From: Acanthochlamys bracteata
Lineage: Eukaryota; Streptophyta; Magnoliopsida; Pandanales; Velloziaceae
Direction of reading: 5' to 3'
Length of the DNA stretch: 64,000 nucleotides
NCBI GenBank assembly: GCA_019914995.1
Contig: CM034126.1
Span: forward strand, 3,105,001 to 3,169,000
Below are positions 35,077 through 44,877 of the stretch, one piece after another. The notes under the pieces were generated by a model that made no database searches, had not been told where the DNA came from, and was given only the letters and a program-made list of their open reading frames with translations. The translations under genes were made by a program, and so were the position numbers. Each line of letters opens with the position of its first letter. The stretch's first letter is position 1.

Positions 35077-36135
35077 ATGGTGGGCGCAGCTCAAGCTGGT
35101 GTGGTTGCTGCTTTCGTTGTTCTCTCTGTTCCAATGGGTCTCGCCGGTTGGCATCTGAGCAGAAATAAAGTTTTATTCTTCAGCGGCGCTCTGTTTATTA
35201 CCCTCGCCGTCTTCGTTCATCTCACTCCTTACTTCCCTTCTCTCTCCCATCTCCTTCTCTCTTCTCTCTCCAATTCGAATTATTTGAATCCCAATTCCAA
35301 GAACAATCATCAATCTTCTCTATTCCCTCCATCTTCTACTTGTCTTCCATTCCTTAACGAAATAATCTGGTATTCCAGTTCATCATGGTCATGGAAATCA
35401 AATCCAACAACGTCCTCTTGTGGATTTCAGACTCTAACTCGAAAAGACGCTACCGATCTTCTCAACGGCTCTTGGATTTTGGTGGCCGGAGATTCGCAGG
35501 CGCGATTGTTCACTTTTTCCTTTCTGTCTCTGATTTTGAACCCGACTGATTTCGATTCCGTCAAGCCGGATTTGTTCAAGAGGCACTCTGATTACCATCT
35601 GTTTGTTCCTGATCATGGAATTACAGTTGATTTTCTATGGGCACCGTTTGAAGTTAATATAACGAATCGGCTTCGTTCCCTCCTGCAGAATACACGTCTT
35701 CCTGAAGTAATTGTTGTTGGCAATGGGCTTTGGCATATGCTGCATGTAACTGATGCTTCCGATTATGCGGCTGGGTTGGCGGATGCCCGGAGATCTGCTG
35801 CGCTGCTGCTATCTCCAGCTGCAGTAGCAGTACAACAATCACCTCATTTGTTCTGGCTTGGATTGCCTGCATTAGTTAATTCGAAGTTGAATACAGAGGA
35901 GAAGCGGGCCAGGATGAACGAGACTACAATCAGAGCTTATGAGCAGGAGGTTTGGAAAAGTAGATTGCTCCAGATGTCTGGAGGGCCTTTCTTATTGCTG
36001 GACATTGGGGCATTGAGTCAAGGATGTGGGAGTGGATGCACAGAGGATGGCATGCATTACGATCGTATTGTTTACGATGCAGCGCTTCATGTCATGCTCA
36101 ATGCTCTGCTGATCGAGTCTCAGCAAAGAATTTGA
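35077..36135 (+). CDS. Membrane-anchored SGNH/PC-esterase-like protein
   Basis: An intronless 352-residue protein. Two N-terminal hydrophobic segments (about 7-25, AGVVAAFVVLSVPMGLAG, and 33-50, LFFSGALFITLAVFVHLT) suggest a Golgi or ER membrane anchor. The lumenal part carries an SGNH-type catalytic layout: GDSQAR at 138-143 holds the nucleophile Ser, VVGNGLWHM at 213-221 is the oxyanion block, and DGMHYD at 324-329 supplies the Asp and His. This arrangement is shared by the Cas1p/PMR5/TBL type of acyl-esterases and O-acetyltransferases. It is not a typical TBL protein, lacking the usual TBL domain cysteine pattern as far as I can see. Polysaccharide or glycan acetylation is an inference. 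The start at 35077 is the first ATG and opens the anchor. Confidence 0.82.
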   Translation: MVGAAQAGVVAAFVVLSVPMGLAGWHLSRNKVLFFSGALFITLAVFVHLTPYFPSLSHLLLSSLSNSNYLNPNSKNNHQSSLFPPSSTCLPFLNEIIWYSSSSWSWKSNPTTSSCGFQTLTRKDATDLLNGSWILVAGDSQARLFTFSFLSLILNPTDFDSVKPDLFKRHSDYHLFVPDHGITVDFLWAPFEVNITNRLRSLLQNTRLPEVIVVGNGLWHMLHVTDASDYAAGLADARRSAALLLSPAAVAVQQSPHLFWLGLPALVNSKLNTEEKRARMNETTIRAYEQEVWKSRLLQMSGGPFLLLDIGALSQGCGSGCTEDGMHYDRIVYDAALHVMLNALLIESQQRI

Positions 36136-38339
36136 ATGCTGCACTGCAGGATATCAGAGTTAATCCTTGCGATATACTTTTTGTACAATATGCAGATGGG
36201 ATGGAGGTGTGCCTTCTTGTAACTTGTTCAAAATTGCTATGGAAGAATTGATTGTTTAATATGTGATGCAGAGGTTCTCTAGTCATACGAGAATTTTTGT
36301 ATTGAAAGGGTAAAACTTTATTTACCAACAAGGTTAGCTGACCTATGTTATATTTTTACCCCAATAAAGCGTCTAGAAGTAATGTCTAACGTAGTGTGTT
36401 GATGATGTCCATGAAACCATATTAAAAGGTGTACAGTCTGCATCATGGTTGAATTAAAGACTAGTTATGCCTGATAGTTCATACGTTTTCATGTTAGCTT
36501 GCATATGAAAAATAAACTTAATGATTACATGGTTTCCTTGTGCTTTTAATAAGTTCAAAATTACAATTGATGGAGGTTTATAATATTTAGAAACAATTGT
36601 CATGCTTTTCCTAAAGCGTAGAAGAAGTTTCTATTAAGCGGTCACCTATCTGACACAACAGACTTCATCGAGTGTATTCATGATTAAAACCTGCAAAGCA
36701 TAACTAGTTTGAGTTTTTCGAGCAGTAATTTGATTTAATTGCTACTTCTGTTGGCTGCTTGAGGTTTAGGGTGCATGGTTGAACCTTGAAGCATGGGATC
36801 ATGGTTCTACATGAACTACTGAGAAGTCATTGATCCATAGTTTCATCCCAGCTTATTGAGTCATGCTGTTATGTCATTATCGAGAAAAGAGAGTTTTTTG
36901 GCTCTCTCTCTCTCTCTCCTTGTTCTTTTCTGATGTTTTTCTTAAGAGAGTTTCTAAAGTTTAGTGATTGCTACTTCAGTTTCTGTTAGAAGCATTCATT
37001 TAAGCACATACTCCTTTTTGAGTAAGTACCATCTAGTTTAGGCGATCAAAGAAGATTCTGTTCTTCTTTGAAGTTTGATTTATTATGTGTAGTTCATATT
37101 CTGACTGTGTTTGGTTAAACAATGGCTTGTTCCTCTTTGAAGTTTGGCTTATGCTTTGTAGTTCATATTCTGACTGTGTTTGGTTAAACAATGACTTGTT
37201 CCTCTTTGAAGTTTGGCTTATGATTTGTAGTTCATATTCTGACTGTTTAGTGAAACAACGACGCTAGCCATTATGATGTTGTAATTCATATTCTTCTGTC
37301 TCATTTTGTTTCCTCACAATACCATCATTTATCAAGAAAGTTTTAACTCATCAAACAAATCGGAGAGGGGCACTCCTAAAAGTGGAAGAATTATGAGTTA
37401 GAACCATTCTTGTAATGTCAACTCAATCAGATAATAAATTAATTTTTATCCGATCTTTTGATCAAGGTGATAGATACATGTAAAACTTCAAAAGATGAAT
37501 ATTTTTTTTCTATAATTTAGATCAAGTGATCAGATAGAGATCGATCTGTAATTCAATCGAATTAAAATTTTTCAATATATTTCTATTCATAGTTCTTCAT
37601 AACGGTAGAGATTGTTTTGAAAATCATCATAACTATAAATCAGAAAATAAATGCACGTAATTGCTCCTAAAAAAGGAGTGCTACAAGTTCTCCCGAAGGC
37701 CTACAATAAAAAGAAAAACCTAATATTACAGCAGAAACTAATGAATCAATGCGAAGTACGTTATTGCATACATGAAATCAACTAGAAGGCCTATAATAAA
37801 AGCTACAAGTTCTCTAGTTCCACAATTGAGGGAGTTTATGGGTTTCAACTTCATTCTTCTCCATTACCCATGCCTTTTTTGATGAGTAAGGCCTCGCATT
37901 TTAAAACCACGTTGTAATAGCCGGGTTTGGCCCAAACTTTGTAAACCGATACGGATGCAAAAAATAAGTAATATAGAACAAAATCTTTCTTTATAGTTCA
38001 TGAAGTTACGCGTAAATTGAAAACGTATTTATGCTTATTTTGATAGATTTGAGAAGAATAGAGTTCTTGATTATATGGATCAGGAACTCAATTTGTCTAT
38101 TGCGCGCGTGAATCCTGTCATCTAGACACTATTAACGTTATTGTGCTGGCAAAATAGGAACCTTTCTAATCCCTCTGTTTTCCTCCTGCACTGATACGGT
38201 GGGGTTCATACAACTGAATCAATCAATAAAACAAAAATTAGTTACTGAAAATTAACGCATGCATGTTTATCCTTGCAGCAAAGCAAATTGATAAAATTTT
38301 ATAGACAACGTACATACATGCAACTCGAAGTTTTCCAAC
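36136..38339. other. Intergenic: 3' flank, CT microsatellite, minisatellite
   Basis: No gene recognised. It contains a CT repeat at 36901-36918 and the 69-bp minisatellite at 37020-37290. Confidence 0.5.
37020..37290. repeat. 69-bp minisatellite, about three copies
   Basis: The landmark agttcatattctgactg recurs at 37091, 37160 and 37229, an exact 69-base period, with partial copies on both edges. Because 69 is a multiple of three, one frame stays open (37085-37267) and repeats CSSYSDCVWLNN. That is a by-product of the repeat and not evidence of a gene. Confidence 0.93.
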
Positions 38340-39160
38340 AAGGGGGCAGCCTAAGAAGAGACGCCAATTCCAAATTTTGCATCCCTTCCTCGAGAGCACC
38401 ATAGATATTATCACTAACCTCTTGAGGCAAACTAGTACCCCGCATCTTACATACTAATCAACCATCTGGATCGATCATCAGAAGGCCATAAAAAGAAAAA
38501 ACTCAATCAAATATCTAAATAAACAAATAGTAAATGAACCAAGTTTACAAAAGAAACGGTGTCAAAATGAAATTATCATATCCGTTTGTGGTACCGTATT
38601 TTCTTTGATACCAAGAAAGTGTACGTACTTAAGACTAAGAAAAGAAGGCTACCTAATAATGCAAAGATGTTGCAGATTCCATGAATTATACAAGAGGTTC
38701 CGAATGTCTTCGTCAGTCGTGTACACGTAGTCCAATTTGAGAAACTGACAAGGTCTTTAAACCCTCCGAAACTGTTGGAGATTTCAGAGAGACAAATTTA
38801 AGATAGAGCCTTCCTGTGTATGAAGATTTGTCGCCAAAAAGGAGATGGCAGGGAAAATCTCACGGTTCCTCCGTAGGTAAAATCACAATGAAACCTGGCT
38901 GCAGAAGGAGCCGAAGCTATTTGGAATATGATGCGGCTACAAACTGTTCCAAAGCTAACTATTGAGATAATTAGAGAGTATGGTATGTGTTGGATGAAAT
39001 AAACTCGAAGGGATTGCATCGATATAAACGGTGTCGCAGAACTGCATCGACAAATTTGTCATATCCTTCCGGGGTTGAAGGAAAGGGAAACGATAATGGT
39101 TCCTATAAAGGGAGAGCTTGTTCACATCGTGGTAGCGTTTCAATCTGATTCTTGTCATGA
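38340..39160 (-). pseudogene. F-box/LRR (FBD-type) gene relic
   Basis: Minus-strand pieces in several frames match plant F-box/LRR proteins in the normal order: STPEGYDKFVDAVLRHR (near 39060), LPCHLL-like text then FVSLKSPTVSEGLKTL (near 38780), KLDYVYTTDEDIRNLLYNSW with LQHLCIIR (near 38700), and PLLENFELH (near 38340). The pieces are separated by stops and frameshifts, and the F-box itself is not visible. The gene is broken, though a few splice-like junctions survive. Confidence 0.6.
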
Positions 39161-39313
39161 TGATGCGCTGTTCATTTGTTCCTATTCCTATCTATCTATA
39201 GTGCTGTTCATTTTTGTAGTCAGAAGTTAATGGAACGGATGTGTGTATTGTCTGGGAAAACAAGAAATAAAAGAATCATTATAACTCGACTCCAGTGAGA
39301 CTTGAAATTAATG

Positions 39314-39322
39314 AAAAAAAAA
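39314..39322 (-). terminator. Pol III terminator of tRNA-Leu
   Basis: Nine A on the plus strand give T9 on the tRNA strand, 26 bases after the tRNA 3' end. Confidence 0.75.
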
Positions 39323-39347
39323 TCAATAAATATATTTAAAAATCAGA

Positions 39348-39428
39348 TGTTGAGAGTGGGATTTGAACCCACGCCCTTTCGGACTGGAACCTTAATCCAG
39401 CGCCTTAGACCAACTCGGCCATCTCAAC
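39348..39428 (-). tRNA. tRNA-Leu (anticodon AAG)
   Basis: An 81-base tRNA with a 7-bp acceptor stem (GTTGAGA/TCTCAAC), discriminator A, a class II variable arm (tccgaaagggcg) as expected for leucine, and an anticodon stem CTGGA/TCCAG with loop TTAAGGT, giving anticodon AAG. The internal pol III promoter is seen as an A box (tggccgagttgg) and a B box (gggttcaaatcc). No intron. A run of T follows downstream. Confidence 0.97.
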
Positions 39429-40624
39429 CTGTTTGATGATCGTCAATAGTACTGTACTCAGAAATTTATGATATCGCCTCATCAATGCATATATTGAAAT
39501 CTCCCAAGCATTCCAGGATACGCCAGCTGGCTAAAGAATATACTAGGACTAGTTTAAAGGTATAACTTTGTAGGAACTGCTAATACCTTTCTATCTCCCA
39601 AAACACAGGTGGAAACAATAGCTCGGTATGCATAAGTTCTCTTTCATCTCATGGTTAGCTTACCAAGCTCATAGCCTGACTTCAGGTTCCTCCATAGGTA
39701 AATAATTCCTAACACAATTTTTTTAGCAAGCAAACTAAGTTTGTTGATAAGCACACAATTGAGCTTAATGTTGAGGAACTTAACAAAAATGCAAGTTACG
39801 GTAATTACAGACAGCGACTTTGTGGATCCAACAAATCGACCAGCTTGTGTAGACACATTATCAGGTACTGTATCCGGCAAGCACCTGCTATATAGATATA
39901 TCCAGTTGTCAAGACATTGATTATTTATGTGGTTAGTCGAAGAAATCAAGCTAATAAAGATTGAGGTTCAACTAGAAGATAGACAGTAGTGGTAACACCA
40001 GTTTAGAAAGGAGAAGATAAAATACACAACTGCTTATTAGAATATTTTATATACCAATGAATATTGTGCTAAACCTCTAGAGGTGTGCTAAAAGCTTCAC
40101 AAAGGTTGTTGTGGTTGAGAATTTATCAATTTGCCAACATGCTATAGTTTGCATTGATCTCACACAACACAAGCAGGTTTATCAATTGCTTGCATGTATC
40201 ACATACAATGAGAATAAGAAGACATTTGGTAAATGCACTCGAATTGTTTATTATTTCAATAAGCATTTTACTGTTTCAAATTATATCATACAAATTATAT
40301 ATATATATATATATAATTTTATTCCTTTATAGTTAAAAATCAAACTTGTTTTCTAAAACATCACCAAAATATTCTTTATTTCAAAAATTAATTTCATAAA
40401 CACTCCCAAACTTTTGATAAAGCGGTGCAGAAAAACACTACTGCAAAAGTTAATTGGCACACGTTAAACAAGTAATTTGTTTGTGGAACACAAATTAAAT
40501 CGCCACATATATAGAAGAAAACAATATTTATACCCAAAGAAAAGTAAATCAATATGGCGATTTTATAAATGGTTTGAAGAAATAAAAGCACATGCTGGAG
40601 CTGCACAGTTCCAGCATTTACGAG
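39429..40624. other. Intergenic; no gene seen
   Basis: Contains a (TA)n microsatellite at about 40295-40315. The frames at 39644-39949 and 40111-40336 have no domains. Confidence 0.5.
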
Positions 40625-42652
40625 TTAAATATCTTGAAACCTTGCTGATGTGTCTGATTTACGTACGATCTGAACATTGAAAACACCTTTTTCTTTGGAA
40701 ACAAGCTCAAAGATGCACCTATCACCCAACCAGAGATTGTTGTTCTCAGCAAATGTTCTCCAACCCACTCCAAACACAGCACGGTAATTCGAAAGTCCTT
40801 GCTGATTACACAAGCGAAGACGTACAGGCCATGATCTCCGCTGTGGATCCACAAGTGTCATATCACGGTTACCATATAATCCATTCACGTCCTTAAATGC
40901 CATAGGGATATTCTGCATCAAGATCCAACATTTCTTAATATCATTAGGCAAGGTTTAAATAGTTTCAGCTATCTCTGAGTATCTACACATATGCAGACAT
41001 ATGTCAATTTGATAGAACTGGTAAAACTCATTGAAGGACCATGGCAAAGAACCAGTTCACAGTACTGGGAACAGATTCCTGCCATGCAAAACACGGTTGC
41101 ATGACGAACATGTAAACTATGATATAAGAATGCACAGAGGTCTACCTATGAACAAGCAGAACGAAAACAGTGTAATTATGCGAAGTAATAAGATTAGCTC
41201 ACCAGTTGCTTCCACTGAAGGTCTGTGTAGTGTATAACTGCCTCAAAAATATGTGGCTTCATGGCACAAAAGTGTTTCATTGTTCTTTTCTTCGACTTTT
41301 CGTTTACGCCCACCGAGCTTCCATCTTTATTTGAGTCAATGTGTAATACAATTACGACATCAAAATGCAAATAATAAAACAAATCATAAATATAAAGCTC
41401 GCAAAACATTCTTACACTTCATCGTCATCTTCTTCTTCATAACCTTCTGATCCATCGAACTGCCTATTGCTGCATAACTGTTGATCTCGCAGGCAGTGAA
41501 GTCATAAGCAGTGAAGGTAAAAACCATGTCACCTTTGTAAAATATCACCAAAAAGTAGCCTTCCTGAATATCATTATCCATCACAACGTCTTCCCACCCT
41601 TCTCCAAAATGCAAACCATGTTCATCTTCACAGATTCTAACTTGCCAAATAGCACCAACTGGATTTATCACGGTCGCTTCTCTGGAAGTTTCTTCTCTAA
41701 GATATATGGTGAAATCCTTCGGAATTTTCTGTGAGATAAAATTAAAAGCATTTAGTTTTACTACCAATTGAGAAATTAAATATAAAGTTGAAACAAACTA
41801 CAACACTTTCACAGATCCTATATCCTTGCAACAAATTTCCGACTACTCCCTTTTTTGTGATTGTGGAGCATTCTAACAACTTGTTTGAATTCCCACTTTT
41901 GTTCCTGTCTTTCTTCGGTTCAAATCAACCTTTATGAAAACGTTCCTCGTATATAAAGTTTTTCACACCAAAAGCTCAATTTCAAACTTTAAAACTAAAA
42001 TTTTTACTTTTAAACTCACTTTTAATACAAAATAAACACAAAAATTACATTTTACCAAACTCATTTTCAATTTCAAACTCACTTTTTACAAATTTACTTA
42101 AATAAAAAAAAACCAAACACACCCAGCCACCCTAAGTGACTTACACTGTTTCACACCAGCAACAAGTTTCTGGCATTTCTGCTAGAAAAAAAATTATCCT
42201 GCACATGTATGAGCATAACACCTGTAGCACAAATTCAGACAATTGCACAAATATATGTTTTTCTAATAGCAGCACTCTATAATATTTAAACACCATGTTC
42301 TTGAGACATTTGGAACTCAAATTAACCAAATATCTAAATCATAAAATCCCTCCTATTACATAAAAGAATATACTTGTCTTTGAAACTAAGCTTTGTACAT
42401 GCAATATCCTCTGAAAGCCATTTTTCTCTAGTGAAATTCAAGTGTAAAACCTGTGCATGCAACTTAAGAACGCTAATTGATCAACTCAATTTGCTCGCAA
42501 ACATATTCTCTGCACATGAAAAAAAAAACTTTGGAAAATCATTAACTAACCAGTTTCTCGAATGATTTCTGAAATAAGATCTTGAAAAATGAGGGAGGAT
42601 CATCTGCATCGCTCCACCGCCACTTCTTTCCGGCGGTAGCGTGTCTCTCCAT
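40625..42652 (-). CDS. Two-domain B3 protein (REM type)
   Basis: Plant B3 transcription factor of the REM group, probably nuclear. Four exons read leftward: 42652-42551, 41728-41416, 41324-41203 and 40912-40625, giving 274 residues with consistent phases. It starts MERHATAGKKWRWS. The first B3 domain runs from PSFFKILFQKSFEKL across KIPKDFTIYL, GAIWQVRICEDEHGLHFGEG and WEDVVMDNDIQEGYFLVIFY to FTAYDFTACEI. A linker (SSVGVNEKSKKRTMKHF) leads to the second B3 domain (NIPMAFKDVNGLYG, WPVRLRLCNQQGLSNYRAVF, GVGWRTFAENNNLWLGDRCI, FELVSKEKGVFNVQIVR). The linker end of exon 2 reads basic in the domain frame but strongly acidic in the next frame. Two broken B3 copies lie upstream. Confidence 0.85.
41930..42128. 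repeat. AT-rich MITE-like repeat in B3 gene intron 1
   Basis: The stretch from gtttttcacaccaaaagctc to aaaccaaacacacccagcca has inverted-repeat-like edges (minus strand gggtgtgtttgg). It is loosely similar to AT-rich DNA at 4600-4800. Confidence 0.4.
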
Positions 42653-43299
42653 ACTCCCAACAAAAATCCCAACTTTTTCCACAATATGAGCTTTCGGATA
42701 CTTATAATCACAGAAAAACAACCCTAAATTGCAGCTACAGAGAAGGAGCAAAAGCTGAAGACGGTGGAGAAAAATCTGTATTGCTTCTTATATTAATAGA
42801 TTTGAATACTGAATAGAATCGCACGACAACAAGGACAGAGTAGGATTTTCTGCACCAGAGGTAAGGAACAGCTGTAGCAACAGGTGGCAGCAAAGATTGA
42901 ACTGGGAATCAGAGAATCGAGAACGCAGAGATTTTGCAAGGACTACTTCCAGCGAATTTCAGAGCTTTTGTTTCCTTTCTTTGTTTCTTACACAGGCTTA
43001 GGAAGAGGGAATCTTTCTCAAACTGTAAGAAACACCATCAATGTGAGAAACAACTCTTGTATGAAAAAGTAACAAACTTGTCAATCAGACTGATAAAAAA
43101 TTTGGATGAAATTGCTTTGCAAATGAAGTTTATTTGCGACTGTCCCTGTTATAGAAAATCAGACGAACCAGATGAATTGCAAAGAAAACATCAACAACCA
43201 TCAGATCCTTTCTAGTTTCATTTGTAGATGCTATATGAACCAAGAATTAACAGGCAGAAGTTGTAAACAGAGAAGTAATTAGAATGAAGATTTTGAAAG
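42653..43299. other. Promoter region of the B3 gene and spacer
   Basis: No coding sequence recognised; the open frames at 42884-43215 lack domains. Confidence 0.45.
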
Positions 43300-43319
43300 A
43301 GATACTACACAGTAGGAGA

Positions 43320-43560
43320 GGCAAAATATTGTGTTCCAGTTATCGCCGTCAACGTTATTGCCTCCATTGAGACATTTGATTGCAGGGGTACGCTGAACTT
43401 CTGAACCCCGGAATACTTCAACATGGTACAAACAGTTTTCTCTGGATACAAATTGAAGTATGCACTTGTCTTTGCGCTTGAGATTCCTATTTTGCTATGA
43501 ATGCATGCAACCTTCTCCGTAATATGCATGGTTTAACCCATCTTTAGTGCAAAATCCACC
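43320..43560 (-). pseudogene. B3-domain relic A (C-terminal half)
   Basis: The minus strand reads GEGCMHS-stop-QNRNLKRKDK and then CILQFVSRENCLYHVEVFRG with SEVQRTPAIK. This matches the end of a B3 domain (GxGWxxF, LxxGDxCxFEL, VxIFR) with the tryptophan and glycine-aspartate positions lost and a stop. It is a fragment of a third B3 copy. Confidence 0.6.
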
Positions 43561-43669
43561 CTGAAGGTTTTCATCCATCCTACAAATATCACGATTTTGG
43601 ATATGATTTGAAGAAATAAAAGTAAAACAGTGGAGCTTGTACGGTCCAGATAAATACCTTAAACCTTGC

Positions 43670-43935
43670 TTATGTATCTGATTTACGTACGATCTGAAGA
43701 TTGAATAAGCCCTTCTCCTTGGAAACAAGCTGCTCATTTATTATGCAGTTATCACCCAACATGAGATTGTTGTTCTTGACAAATGCTCGCCAACGCATTC
43801 CGAGAACAGCTTGGTAATTCTCACTATCGCAAGCAAAGGCATACAGCCCAACAGTGCCTCTTGAAATGTGGCTTCCACGAGAAAGTATTTCATTGTTTCA
43901 CTTGAGGTTTCCTTAAATCCCACCGAGATTTTGTC
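43670..43935 (-). pseudogene. B3-domain relic B, copy of the neighbouring gene with internal deletion
   Basis: Near 43920 the minus strand reads GFKETSSETMKYF, like the linker KSKKRTMKHF of the intact gene. It then jumps to NYQAVLGMRWRAFVKNNNLM, LGDNCIINEQLVSKEKGLFN and LQIVRKSDT-stop. That is the second B3 domain of the intact gene (NYRAVFGVGWRTFAENNNL), but in another frame and lacking the domain's first half. Similarity to the live gene is high, so it is a fairly recent local duplicate. Confidence 0.78.
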
Positions 43936-44877
43936 TTTGTCTGTGTCAACACAGTCTAAATAAACTGTAGTCTACTGAAGCAAAAGATCTATAATCATTA
44001 TTAATGATCAGCGAGGTGAAAAATAGCACAATCTAATTGGGACTACGTTAATCCAATGAGCTTTCAATTCTGTTCTTTGATTATTATATATTATGCTTTG
44101 TCAATGTAAAAATAACATATTATATATCATATTCAATATTACACTCGAAGATCTATCTAAATTAATAAAATAATGCATTGTTTAATTCAATCAGGGTATA
44201 ATTTTATTTTGAGCATTACATAATCAATGTAGAGCATGTCAAGCATTCGTCTTATCATGACGTACTACTATTGGTAAATTCTAGATCGCTTCTGGTGCTT
44301 GTTGAGTATGAGATTGTCCTAAACTTAGGCAGTTCACAACTAATGTGCTGAAAGCACATCTGCCGCTCAACTGAAACGTTCCTTGCGAAATAAATACGGT
44401 GAAGATTTTATAAGCTTGATTCGAATACTGGGTTACGAAAAACGAACAGAAAGTAGACAAAAAAATAGTAGTTGAGAGTATGGTCTTGAAAGTAGACAAA
44501 AAAATAATAGTTGAGAGTATGGTCTTGGTACGTTTGTCTAGTAGCCCCAGCTCTCGTTGGCTACTGGAGTGGTGACCCAAAACTGGCACGACATAACGAC
44601 ACGACGGTGGCTCCATATAGAGACCGGTTGTATGTCGCCTGAAAATTGTTGTAAAAATTAGAAATTTTTACAACTACTAATTTTTCTCGTGTACTTCGTT
44701 TGTCCTCCATTGGGGGATGTAGACTGTGGTAAAATTTATTACTCAGATATAAGTGGACAAAGTATTTCCATGCGGCATTCCATGTATATATCTTGGCATG
44801 ATTTTTATGTTGTACATGGTTATTTACTCACAAAGGAGAGGGTCAAAAGATAAAGAATGATACAGAGTTCAAGATGA
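43936..44877. other. Intergenic; 3' flank of the expansin gene
   Basis: No gene recognised. It contains a short direct repeat at 44449-44526. Confidence 0.5.
44449..44526. repeat. 39-bp direct repeat, two copies
   Basis: Units starting gaaagtagacaaaaaaatag and ending gagagtatggtctt sit head to tail at 44449 and 44488, with one or two differences. Confidence 0.9.

Noticed and set aside
44281..44616. 111-residue minus-strand frame
   Set aside because: Its length results from the 39-bp direct repeat, whose unit is a multiple of three; no domain.
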